Of a stretch of DNA of 64,000 nt, positions 26,902 to 34,205 are shown in pieces. Position 1 is the first letter of the stretch, and each line of letters starts with the position of its first letter. Below the pieces are notes generated by a model. It saw only the letters and a program-made list of their open reading frames with translations. It had not been told where the DNA came from and did no database searches. The position numbers and the translations under genes are program-made. The DNA is from Anaerovibrio lipolyticus LB2005 (GTDB taxonomy: Bacteria; Bacillota; Negativicutes; Selenomonadales; Selenomonadaceae), in NCBI RefSeq assembly GCF_000621545.1, contig NZ_JHYA01000011.1:62001-126000 (forward strand), read 5' to 3'.

Positions 26902-26948
26902 TTGGTTGTTCCTCTGGAGAGGGTGGGATAACCAAAGGAGGGCTGTTT

Positions 26949-28628
26949 ATGGATAATACAAGTTCAGTCTCTACAGTGGGTAGCCGTGATTCTGGTTATT
27001 TGTTTGAATTCCGCAATGATGGTGTATATTTGACTGTATACGAATCTTCAGAACCGGGTATTCAATTTGAATTATCAGATATGCGTCAGATATTAAGGGA
27101 ATTTAGTGTTGATGACTATAATCTGGAGCTTTTGGCCAGATTGGTCCGCGAAGCAAATGGTGTTCCTACAAAGATATCTGACACTTTTGTTGTTCCTGAA
27201 AATTATAAAGAGGGCGGCCGGCATGGAAATACTGATGTCCAGCTGACAACTGAGGAACTACAGGAAAACAGGGAATATGGTAATGTCTTTGTGGATGTTT
27301 CCAAAGATAAGCTGGAGGTAACAGTTCGCTTCGATATTAGAGAGAATCAGGCGATACCAACTGTTGATATGATAAAGGAAGCTCTGGCTATCAAGAATAT
27401 TGTTTTTGGAATTGACGAGGAAGCTGTTAAGGAAGCAGCTGAATCCGGACGTATTACAAAGGTTGCATTTGGTATTCCACCAGAGCATGGCCTTGATGCT
27501 CAGATAATTAAGAAATTTGACATGAGCATTACTGGTAGGCCAGTGGCGGACGAATATGATCGTGTGGACTACAAGAACCTTAATATTTTCCTTTTGGCGA
27601 AGAAGGGGCAGGTACTGGCTGAGAGAATTCCTCACACCCAGGGCAAGCCGGGAACCAATGTTCATGGGGCCACAATTCGTCAGAAGCCAGGTAAACCAAA
27701 GCCTGTTCCAGCTGGTAAAAACACCGTTATTAAGGACGAAAATTTTGTTGTGTCCGAAATTGATGGGCAGATCGTGGATAACGGGAACAAGATAAGCGTT
27801 GACCCACATTTGGACGTTAAGGGTGATGTGGGGATGGCCACCGGCAATATAGATTTTGTTGGTGGTGTTACTGTAAATGGCAGTGTTCAGCTTGGGTTCC
27901 AGCTGAAAGCTACCGGCGATATTGAAATAAAGGGCATGATCAGCGGCGGCGATGTTATTGGTCGAAATATCGTTGTTAAGGGCGGTGTTCAGGGTATGAG
28001 CCGTGGCACTGTTCGGGCAGAAAACGATTTTCAGGCTACCTTTGCAGAAAATGCTGATATTGAGGCTGGAGGCAATGTAATAATTACGGATGTCGCCATG
28101 CACTCCACCATCAGAGCGGGCCATACTCTTATTGTTGAGGGTAAAAAGGGTCTGATTAATGGTGGAAATTTGGCGGCTGGTGAAGAAATAAGAGCCACCA
28201 ATGTTGGTAATGCCTCCAATGTTGTTACCCGACTTACTGTTGGGGTAAATCCAATGCTTCAGAAGCAGTATCAGACTGTATTAAAAGAATATAATGAGGC
28301 CAAGAAACGCCTTGATCAGGTTACTAAGATGATTAACACCCTTGGTAAGCTTGATATAAGCCAACTGCCACCTGATAAGGCAGAGCGTTTTAATGCCTTG
28401 ATTCGTTCCCAGTTCCCATTGGCAGGTACGGTGGAACGTAACGAGCGTCTTCTTAAAGAGCTGGATGTTGAGCTTCAAAAGATGAAACGTGGTAAGATTA
28501 GAGTAAAGGATACCATGTATCCGGGGGCCAGATTGAGCATAAACTCCATTATGAAGAATGTTCAGGTGGAGGAGAAATGCTGTACTCAGTATGTGGAAGA
28601 TGATTTCATAAAAATAGGTGCATATTGA
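26949..28628 (+). CDS. FapA-like DUF342 protein
   Basis: The 559-residue protein belongs to the DUF342/FapA family. Its core (about residues 235-430) is a Gly/Asp/Val-rich right-handed beta-helix with repeats such as VKGDVGMATGNIDFVGGVTVNGSV and IEIKGMISGGDVIGRNIVVKGG. A coiled coil (about 440-520) follows. Such proteins are cytoplasmic and often encoded after fliA in Bacillota; the function is not settled, with proposed roles in polymer-like assembly or localisation. AAAGGAGG lies upstream of the ATG. Confidence 0.85.
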   Translation: MDNTSSVSTVGSRDSGYLFEFRNDGVYLTVYESSEPGIQFELSDMRQILREFSVDDYNLELLARLVREANGVPTKISDTFVVPENYKEGGRHGNTDVQLTTEELQENREYGNVFVDVSKDKLEVTVRFDIRENQAIPTVDMIKEALAIKNIVFGIDEEAVKEAAESGRITKVAFGIPPEHGLDAQIIKKFDMSITGRPVADEYDRVDYKNLNIFLLAKKGQVLAERIPHTQGKPGTNVHGATIRQKPGKPKPVPAGKNTVIKDENFVVSEIDGQIVDNGNKISVDPHLDVKGDVGMATGNIDFVGGVTVNGSVQLGFQLKATGDIEIKGMISGGDVIGRNIVVKGGVQGMSRGTVRAENDFQATFAENADIEAGGNVIITDVAMHSTIRAGHTLIVEGKKGLINGGNLAAGEEIRATNVGNASNVVTRLTVGVNPMLQKQYQTVLKEYNEAKKRLDQVTKMINTLGKLDISQLPPDKAERFNALIRSQFPLAGTVERNERLLKELDVELQKMKRGKIRVKDTMYPGARLSINSIMKNVQVEEKCCTQYVEDDFIKIGAY

Positions 28629-28649
28629 TAGGCGAAAGGGGCTGTTTTT

Positions 28650-28991
28650 ATGGATTTTAGCCCAATGAATATCAGAATGACTGTACCACAGTCGGCGGAT
28701 GTTGGCCAGATTCAGCATAACATGAACCAACACGGAGCTGTGGTACATGATTATCAGGCCGTAAAGGACCAGCAGGAGCAGGAGCATCTGCAGCAGCAGG
28801 TTCGTAGTAAGGAAGAAGCTGAAGGTCAGAAAATTAAGGATAATCCTGACGAGGAGCGGGGTAAAGGTGGCTATCGTGGAAGGAAGCGTAAGGCCGCTCC
28901 AGTGAACAGCGAAGAAGAAATACAGGAAGCTGAGCCAGAGAAAATGGCAGTTGACCAATATAGAGGTCATAATATAGATATTAGTTTTTAA
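28650..28991 (+). CDS. Small charged protein of the motility operon, function unknown
   Basis: I recognise no catalytic domain. The 113-residue protein starts with MNIRMTVPQSADVGQIQHNMNQ and continues as a Gln/Glu-rich helix (45-70). A very basic stretch GGYRGRKRKAA (about 73-83) follows, then an acidic tail. It lies 21 bp after the FapA-like gene and 12 bp before the next, within one transcript. Small proteins of this pattern occur at the end of flagellar operons in related bacteria, from memory only. The basic patch could bind nucleic acid or membrane, but this is speculation. Confidence 0.75.
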   Translation: MDFSPMNIRMTVPQSADVGQIQHNMNQHGAVVHDYQAVKDQQEQEHLQQQVRSKEEAEGQKIKDNPDEERGKGGYRGRKRKAAPVNSEEEIQEAEPEKMAVDQYRGHNIDISF

Positions 28992-29003
28992 TGGGAGAGT
29001 TAG

Positions 29004-29996
29004 ATGACCACTGAGATTTTAGGTTTTATAATTATTGTCGGAGCGATTATTGTATTATTGGCTCGCCGACAGCTCCAGAAGGTGGAGGAGGATCCTGAGG
29101 TGATGGAAGCCTCTGCAGGGAGACTTCGCTATGAGCTGGAGCAATCAGCGGATGAGATTATTAATCGCATGGCAGGTCATATAGACCACTTGGAAGGCCT
29201 GCTCCGGGAAGCTGATTATAAGGCGGAGATGTTGCAGCAGCGTATTGACGAGCTGCAGAAGTTGCAGCAAAGTCCTGTGGTTAATTCTGTCCAATCCCAA
29301 CAGTTCCAGGCACAGTCAGTAGCTGAGCCACAATCGATAGCAGTGAACCAACCAACAGCCGAACCTTTGGCATCTGAGGAAGTTGTATTCCCTCGGGATG
29401 GAGAAAGCGATTTTTCCCAGCTGCTGGAGTCTAATATGCAGGACCCGAATCTGGTGATTCCTGAAAATGTGGAATACGCAGAAAACTTACCACAGAGCTC
29501 TGAAATATCAGCGGAAAATTTGGAAGACGCTCAGGGTGTTTATGATGAGTTCCCTACTGAAGCTGTTAACCAGCCAGAAGCTGAAGCTGACAGTGGCATT
29601 TCCGAGGAAGCAAAGCTTGCTTTGGAGGCATTTCGGGAGGTTTCTAAAAATCTTGAGGCGGCTCAACACGATATGGGGCTGAATATAGATATAAGCTCTG
29701 AGCCGGAGCCAATGCTGGAAATGGGGCCTGAGTATGGGATAGCTTCAGAGTATGAATCAAATCAGGAAGCTGGATATACCACAGCACCAGAATATGTATC
29801 TGAGCCTGCTGCGCCTATGATGGAGCAACAGCCGCTGGAACCGGTGATTGAGGATCCGGAGATTGATGATAGGGATGATGCGACTGAAATAGCCAGAAAG
29901 CTCTTAATGGCCGGCTATACCCCAGAGGATGTGGCACGTTTTACAGGCTTGGGCATGAATGCAATTGCCTTGCTAAAGCAAATCCACAATATCTAA
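29004..29996 (+). CDS. SwrB/DUF6115-like single-pass membrane protein
   Basis: The 330-residue protein has an N-terminal membrane helix (about 4-22), a basic Arg-Arg stop, a coiled coil (about 30-90), a long acidic low-complexity middle and a C-terminal module. The module, ATEIARKLLMAGYTPEDVARFTGLGMNAIALL, looks like a short helix-turn-helix. This architecture resembles the SwrB/DUF6115 proteins encoded at the 3' end of the fla/che operon, where SwrB activates export-gate function in B. subtilis. Sequence similarity was judged by eye only, so the family name is tentative. Confidence 0.65.
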   Translation: MTTEILGFIIIVGAIIVLLARRQLQKVEEDPEVMEASAGRLRYELEQSADEIINRMAGHIDHLEGLLREADYKAEMLQQRIDELQKLQQSPVVNSVQSQQFQAQSVAEPQSIAVNQPTAEPLASEEVVFPRDGESDFSQLLESNMQDPNLVIPENVEYAENLPQSSEISAENLEDAQGVYDEFPTEAVNQPEAEADSGISEEAKLALEAFREVSKNLEAAQHDMGLNIDISSEPEPMLEMGPEYGIASEYESNQEAGYTTAPEYVSEPAAPMMEQQPLEPVIEDPEIDDRDDATEIARKLLMAGYTPEDVARFTGLGMNAIALLKQIHNI

Positions 29997-30020
29997 AAGC
30001 GAAATTGTATGAAAATCTTG

Positions 30021-30049
30021 TTGACATAAAGTCTGTGGTTTCATATAAT
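30021..30049 (+). promoter_or_regulatory. Perfect consensus sigma-A promoter of the tRNA-Ala gene
   Basis: TTGACA (30021-30026) and TATAAT (30044-30049) are both exact consensus boxes with the ideal 17-bp spacer. Transcription should start near 30056, about 135 bases before the tRNA. It is the only promoter in the window with both boxes perfect at 17 bp. Confidence 0.9.
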
Positions 30050-30055
30050 ACTTTT

Positions 30056-30190
30056 TGTGTGAAGTTGTTATGTTTAACTTCAAGCATAAGTGAAATACGA
30101 AGTTATTTCACTGCTTATACAACTTGCGCAGGATTTTTGTCACAGTGCGAGGAAGAGCAACAAAGTAATGTGACAAAAAGACAAGCAAAT
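30056..30190 (+). other. Highly structured leader upstream of tRNA-Ala
   Basis: Between the promoter and the tRNA are three inverted repeats. TGAAGTT/AACTTCA (30060-30066, 30076-30082) is 7 bp. AGTGAAATA/TATTTCACT (30089-30097, 30104-30112) extends by AAGC/GCTT across a three-base bulge. TTTTTGTCACA/TGTGACAAAAA (30134-30144, 30169-30179) is a perfect 11 bp with a 24-base purine-rich loop. No protein gene is credible. It may be a tRNA precursor leader or an independent small RNA. I could not match it to T-box, SRP, 6S or a known riboswitch. Confidence 0.5.
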
Positions 30191-30266
30191 GGGGGCGTAG
30201 CTCAGCTGGGAGAGCACCTGCCTTGCAAGCAGGGGGTCAGGAGTTCGATTCTCCTCGTCTCCACCA
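30191..30266 (+). tRNA. tRNA-Ala (anticodon TGC)
   Basis: The cloverleaf is complete. The acceptor stem is GGGGGCG (30191-30197) with CGTCTCC (30256-30262). The D arm is GCTC/GAGC, and the anticodon stem CCTGC/GCAGG holds loop CTTGCAA, giving anticodon TGC at 30224-30226. The T arm is AGGAG-TTCGATT-CTCCT. Discriminator A and an encoded CCA end the gene. Two G-U pairs occur in the acceptor stem. The gene stands alone, not next to an rRNA operon in this window. Confidence 0.97.
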
Positions 30267-30277
30267 TATTGTAAACT

Positions 30278-30307
30278 AGGCCTCAGAGGAATCTGAGGCT
30301 TTTTTAT
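30278..30307 (+). terminator. Intrinsic terminator after tRNA-Ala
   Basis: GCCTCAGA (30280-30287) pairs with TCTGAGGC (30292-30299) around a four-base loop, followed by six T residues. It closes the tRNA transcript 12 bases after the CCA end. Confidence 0.92.
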
Positions 30308-30338
30308 TTCATTATATAAAAGAGAAGGGGATCAGAAA

Positions 30339-30938
30339 ATGGAAAATGTTATGCCAATGGTGGTTGCCGGTATTTTTGCACTGCTTTGCGTAATGGGTGT
30401 AGTTTACGTAAAGGTGTCTGACCGTGAACTTTTGCAGGAAAAGGAAGAGGGCATCAAGACCCTGAACGCTGAAATGCAGAAGCGGGATCAGGAGATTGAG
30501 GCTTTGGAGGAAGAAATACGGGAGTTGAACAGAAATAAGGAAATCCTTGATTACGTGAAGGTAAAATATCCCGTTATCGGTGATTTGATTGAGAAGGAGC
30601 ATCTGAATGAAGGTACCGTTGTAAAACGGGATGAGGCATATAATGACTATCAGCATGCTTTGGAGAACTTCAAGCCTGCAACTGAGTATGAGGCAGAAAT
30701 TCAGAAGCTGAAGGATGAGCTTTATGTGGAGAAAATGGAGGGTGAGTACCTAACAGTTTTCAGAAACATTGTTATCCGCAACAGCGAAAAGCTCAACGAT
30801 GAGGTTGTGGTAAACAGCTCCTACAATTATGACAGGGCCATTAAAGGGGAACCAGGTCATGCTGCAGGCTTTGACATTGATATTGATATTCTCAAGGGTG
30901 ATATTAAGAAATATCATCACAAGATGGAAGATAAATAA
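30339..30938 (+). CDS. Unknown membrane-anchored coiled-coil protein
   Basis: I do not recognise this 199-residue protein. It has an N-terminal membrane helix (about 5-24) and a strongly heptad-patterned coiled coil (about 28-68, rich in Glu, Lys and Leu). A helical and mixed C-terminal part follows, containing NEGTVVKRDEAYNDYQHALENF. It would sit in the membrane with a cytoplasmic or extracytoplasmic rod. AGAAGGGGA precedes the ATG. It lies alone between two strong terminators, so it is transcribed as a single gene or by read-through from the tRNA. No neighbour suggests a role. Confidence 0.75.
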   Translation: MENVMPMVVAGIFALLCVMGVVYVKVSDRELLQEKEEGIKTLNAEMQKRDQEIEALEEEIRELNRNKEILDYVKVKYPVIGDLIEKEHLNEGTVVKRDEAYNDYQHALENFKPATEYEAEIQKLKDELYVEKMEGEYLTVFRNIVIRNSEKLNDEVVVNSSYNYDRAIKGEPGHAAGFDIDIDILKGDIKKYHHKMEDK

Positions 30939-30974
30939 GCCCATATACATAAAAACATATAAATACAGACACAG

Positions 30975-31004
30975 TAAAAGGGACTGCCGGAGCAGTCCCT
31001 TTTA
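30975..31004. terminator. Bidirectional terminator between convergent genes
   Basis: TAAAAGGGACTGC (30975-30987) pairs perfectly with GCAGTCCCTTTTA (30992-31004) around CGGA. A residues on the left and T residues on the right make it work in both directions. It serves the + strand gene ending at 30938 and the minus-strand gene ending at 31039. Confidence 0.9.
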
Positions 31005-31038
31005 GATTACAATATTAAAAACGTTGCTATTACAAATA

Positions 31039-31440
31039 TCAAAAGTGGAAGTAGTTCATCATCTTCATAGTGAGTGGCTTTGCATCATCATCCTTATGCT
31101 GAAGGAGATATTTCAGGGAACCATAGAAAAAGAAGGAATTAACAGGAATATAGCGCTTGCGCTTTTTGAAGTTTGCCCAGTAGATGAGTTTGTCAAAAAT
31201 AATGGTGTAATCCTCTTCTGTGGCATTGAATTTATTTATGAGGCCCTTCAAACGAAAATCGTTGCAGGCGTATTGGTACATTCTTGAAATAAGCTCTTCT
31301 TTGGAGATGGTCTGGTAATCATAAAAGCCGAGAATAAGCTCATTTATGACATTGTCCCTTTTTAAAATGCGGCGCATGGCCACCAGGAAGAAAACGATAA
31401 GACCGATGAGGCAGACGTATGATATGATGTTAGCTATCAT
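31039..31440 (-). CDS. Small membrane protein downstream of the deacetylase
   Basis: The 133-residue protein is not recognised. It has an N-terminal membrane helix (about 3-22) followed by basic residues RRILKR, then a soluble helical domain rich in Tyr, Phe, Lys and Asp. Its start lies 14 bp beyond the deacetylase stop, with AAGGAG about 11 bases upstream of the ATG, so the two form an operon on the minus strand. It could be an accessory to cell-wall or polysaccharide modification, but that comes from context only. Confidence 0.72.
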   Translation of the reverse strand: MIANIISYVCLIGLIVFFLVAMRRILKRDNVINELILGFYDYQTISKEELISRMYQYACNDFRLKGLINKFNATEEDYTIIFDKLIYWANFKKRKRYIPVNSFFFYGSLKYLLQHKDDDAKPLTMKMMNYFHF

Positions 31441-31454
31441 AGATAGAAATCTCC

Positions 31455-32300
31455 TTATGGTATAAAAATGAGCTCTGCCAAAGTCGGATAACCGGCATCA
31501 ATGAGCTTGGAACGGAAGCGCTCCATGCGTCCAACTACTGGAGCCATGTGAAGACGAATCCAAAATCTTGGCATTACAAAATGCTGGGAACCAAATATGG
31601 CAATGCGGTTGATGGTATAAGGGTCATCACCCTGACGGACATAATCGTTATATACGGTAAAGCCACCCTTATAGCCAGCCTTTTTCACTTCGGACAGTAC
31701 CATCTGATGATAAAAGCCACCTGGGTAAGCAATATACTCACAGAATTTAAAGGTTTTCCATTCCACAGCCAGCTTTCCACCCACCAGCTGATTTACCAGC
31801 TCTGCCTGATCAAGGGGAGTAAGCTCAAAGTGGCTTAATGTGTGGCTACCAATATAAATCTGATTTTCGCTCATTTCATACACCTTGTCCCAGGTGAGAT
31901 AATTTTCAAAGCGTCCCATGAAGTCGGAAACCAGAAAGATAGTTGCCTTCATATTATGCTCTTTTAAAATAGGATAAGCATATTCATAGTTGTCAGCATA
32001 GCCATCATCGAAGGTGATAAGTATAGGTTTTTCGGGAAGCTCCTTGCCATCCACCAGAAAATCCTGAAGCTCATCAGGAGAAATAGTGTGGTAGCCGTTT
32101 TCCTCCAAGTATTTCATCTGAGCTGCAAAATCACTGGTTGGTACTGTTAAAGGGTTCTTTTCCGTTGGATTTATCTGATGGTAGTTCAGCACCGGTATAC
32201 CTTCCTTGCTTTCCCGGATATTCCATAGACCTATTATCAGGATAAAGCAAAAGATAACATATATAATAGTAAGAATTCTATTTTTCAAAATTAAGGACAA
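31455..32300 (-). CDS. Membrane-anchored polysaccharide deacetylase
   Basis: The 281-residue protein has an N-terminal membrane helix (about 8-26) and a NodB-type carbohydrate esterase 4 domain. The metal-binding motifs are present: Asp in TFDDGYADN and the His pair in SHTLSH, with YPGG downstream. These enzymes remove acetyl groups from peptidoglycan or other N-acetylated sugars outside the membrane. PVLNYHQI near the domain start is typical of the PgaB/YadE-like group. The start appears to be TTG at 32300, but AGAAAGGA directly abuts it; a TTG four codons later is possible. Confidence 0.88.
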   Translation of the reverse strand: MSLILKNRILTIIYVIFCFILIIGLWNIRESKEGIPVLNYHQINPTEKNPLTVPTSDFAAQMKYLEENGYHTISPDELQDFLVDGKELPEKPILITFDDGYADNYEYAYPILKEHNMKATIFLVSDFMGRFENYLTWDKVYEMSENQIYIGSHTLSHFELTPLDQAELVNQLVGGKLAVEWKTFKFCEYIAYPGGFYHQMVLSEVKKAGYKGGFTVYNDYVRQGDDPYTINRIAIFGSQHFVMPRFWIRLHMAPVVGRMERFRSKLIDAGYPTLAELIFIP

Positions 32301-32346
32301 TCCTTTCTGTTTAGCCTGTGGCCCATTGACAGAGCCACCGTTTTTT

Positions 32347-32375
32347 ATTGTAATACCCTATATATACGATGTCAA
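32347..32375 (-). promoter_or_regulatory. Promoter of the deacetylase operon
   Basis: On the minus strand, TTGACA (32375-32370) and TACAAT (32352-32347) are separated by 17 bp. Transcription would start near 32340, giving a leader of about 40 bases before the deacetylase start. Confidence 0.75.
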
Positions 32376-32494
32376 TTACTGCCATATGATAAAATAATAA
32401 GTGCAAAGAGCCAAGAGAAAAAACTTGCCACTTCACAATTACTATGTTTAAATAAAGATTGGACTATAGTTGTTGAAAGGAAGCATCCAGTAGA

Positions 32495-33370
32495 ATGAAC
32501 AGAAATGATTTGTGTTGGTGTGGCAGTGGACTTAAATACAAGAAGTGCCATCTTGATTTTGATGATCGCATTGATTCCTATAAATATGATGTATTTAAAT
32601 CCCAGTGTAAGCCACCTCATAATATAATACTTACCCCAGCAGATATTGAGGGGATCAGAAAAAGTGGTGTGGTAAATGATGCTGCACTGGATCTGGCAGG
32701 GACCATGGTGGAGCCAGGCCAGAATACAGAGGCTATTGATACAGCCGTAAAGGAATTTATCGAGAAGAATGGCGGTATTCCTGCCTGCCTGAATTATGAG
32801 GGATTCCCAAAGAGCATCTGCATCTCAATTAATGAAGTAGTTTGTCATGGTATACCTTCCAAGAAAACCATTCTTAAGGAAGGGGATATTGTGAATATTG
32901 ATATTACCACTATTTTGGACGGCTATTATGCTGATGCCTCCCGTATGTTTATTGTAGGTGGCAAGACCAGCCCGGAAGCAGAAAAGCTGGTGCGGGTAGC
33001 TAAAGAATGTATGGAGCTGGGCATTGAGGCTGTTAAGCCTTGGGGCTGGCTGGGAGATATTGGTGCCGCAGTAAATGCCCATGCCAAGGCCAATGGCTAT
33101 TCCGTTGTTACCGAATTGGGTGGTCACGGTGTAGGCAAGGATTTTCACGTGGAGCCATTTGTGCCACATGTGGGACAGCCAGGAACCGGAATGCTTTTGG
33201 TTCCGGGTATGGTATTTACAGTGGAGCCAATGATTAATGCGGGCAAGTATAAGGTTACTGTTGACAAGAAGGACGGCTGGACTGTACGGACCAAGGATGG
33301 CTCTTTATCCGCCCAGTGGGAAAAGACCATTCTGGTTACCGAAACAGGCACAGAGGTATTGTCCAGTTAA
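32495..33370 (+). CDS. map: Methionine aminopeptidase, type I, with SEC-C zinc knuckle
   Basis: The 291-residue enzyme removes the initiator methionine from new proteins. The first 25 residues form a SEC-C motif (CWCGSGLKYKKCH), a zinc knuckle that may dock the enzyme near the ribosome. The pita-bread domain follows with the five metal ligands visible: two Asp in VNIDITTILDGYYADAS, His in GGHGVGKDFH, and Glu in FTVEPMI and QWEKTI. In related genomes a map gene usually lies between adk and infA; here that site is empty and this may be the only housekeeping copy in the region. Confidence 0.95.
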   Translation: MNRNDLCWCGSGLKYKKCHLDFDDRIDSYKYDVFKSQCKPPHNIILTPADIEGIRKSGVVNDAALDLAGTMVEPGQNTEAIDTAVKEFIEKNGGIPACLNYEGFPKSICISINEVVCHGIPSKKTILKEGDIVNIDITTILDGYYADASRMFIVGGKTSPEAEKLVRVAKECMELGIEAVKPWGWLGDIGAAVNAHAKANGYSVVTELGGHGVGKDFHVEPFVPHVGQPGTGMLLVPGMVFTVEPMINAGKYKVTVDKKDGWTVRTKDGSLSAQWEKTILVTETGTEVLSS

Positions 33371-33391
33371 TATCGTATGGGAGGAATGGAT

Positions 33392-33757
33392 TTGCGGGGA
33401 TTACGTGGAGCTACTACTGTAGAGGAAAATACTGCCCAGGCAATTTGGGCTGCAACCCAGGAAGTTGTCAGCGAAATGCTGAAACGAAATAATGTGAAAA
33501 CGGAGGATATTGGGGCGGCAATTTTCAGTGCCACTGAGGATATAACCGCAGCTTTTCCAGCCTCCGGTGCCAGAAAGCTGCCAGGCTTTGATGCCGTTCC
33601 GCTTTTTGATGCCCGCCAGATGGATGTGGAGGGAGCCATGGAAAAATGTATCAGGGTTCTCTTGCTGGTGGATACTGACCTGAAGCAGCGTGAAATCAAG
33701 CATGTTTTTTTAGGAAAGGCCGCCAATCTGCGTCCTGATTTAGCCAATAATAAATAA
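33392..33757 (+). CDS. aroH: Chorismate mutase, AroH type
   Basis: This protein converts chorismate to prephenate for Phe/Tyr synthesis. With 121 residues it matches monofunctional Aro[11 protein letters not shown] at the start, [18 protein letters not shown] in the middle and NLRPDL at the end. The TTG at 33392 is the likely start because GGGAGGA (33379-33385) lies six bases before it and the B. subtilis enzyme begins at the same place. An ATG at 33377 would place the ribosome binding site inside the gene. The residue aligning with B. subtilis Tyr108 is Phe here (HVFLGK). Confidence 0.92.
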   Translation: MRGLRGATTVEENTAQAIWAATQEVVSEMLKRNNVKTEDIGAAIFSATEDITAAFPASGARKLPGFDAVPLFDARQMDVEGAMEKCIRVLLLVDTDLKQREIKHVFLGKAANLRPDLANNK

Positions 33758-33792
33758 GTTATTTATTGTTTATCTTGCAAGGAGGATTAATT

Positions 33793-34173
33793 ATGAACGA
33801 GATTATTGCTACTACAAATGCCCCAGGTGCCATTGGCCCTTATTCTCAGGCCGTTAAGACTGCCGGTGGCATGTTGTTTGTTTCCGGACAGATTCCTTTG
33901 GTTCCTGCCACTGGTGCTGTTGTGGAAGGCGGCATTGTGGAGCAGACTACTCAGGTTCTTGAAAACCTGAAGGCCATTGTTACTGCAGCAGGCTATACCC
34001 TTTCTGATGTAGTAAAGACTACCGTTTATATTACCAACATGGGAGACTTCGGCAAGGTAAATGAAATTTATGGCAAGTACTTTACTGAAAATTGTCCTGC
34101 CCGCGTATGCGTTGAGGTGAGCAAGCTGCCAAAGGATGTTTTGGTTGAAATTGACGTAATTGCTTCCAAGTAA
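33793..34173 (+). CDS. ridA: RidA family enamine/imine deaminase
   Basis: The 126-residue protein shows the family signature: [21 protein letters not shown] near the N terminus, and [21 protein letters not shown] with the catalytic Arg near the end. RidA trimers hydrolyse reactive 2-aminoacrylate and related imines produced by PLP enzymes. AAGGAGG lies nine bases before the ATG at 33793; an in-frame TTG at 33766 is not needed. It lies 35 bp after aroH. Confidence 0.95.
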   Translation: MNEIIATTNAPGAIGPYSQAVKTAGGMLFVSGQIPLVPATGAVVEGGIVEQTTQVLENLKAIVTAAGYTLSDVVKTTVYITNMGDFGKVNEIYGKYFTENCPARVCVEVSKLPKDVLVEIDVIASK

Positions 34174-34205
34174 TATATTCAAGATATTTTAAGGAGTGAA
34201 TTTCT

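Noticed and set aside
1-29996. Sigma-28 (TAAA-N15-GCCGATAA) promoters in the motility cluster
   Set aside because: GCCGAT occurrences such as the one near 706 lie inside genes and lack a TAAA box at the right distance.
30056-30190. T-box, SRP RNA, 6S RNA or c-di-GMP riboswitch in the tRNA leader
   Set aside because: None of the conserved sequence motifs of these families is present; only hairpins can be claimed.
30005-30274. 89-codon open frame spanning the tRNA promoter, leader and tRNA
   Set aside because: It covers a perfect promoter and a complete tRNA, and the sequence does not look coding.
32305-32346. Terminator-like GTGGC...GCCAC hairpin with a T-run on the + strand
   Set aside because: No + strand gene ends here, and the sequence is the leader of the minus-strand deacetylase; the stem is only five pairs with a long loop.
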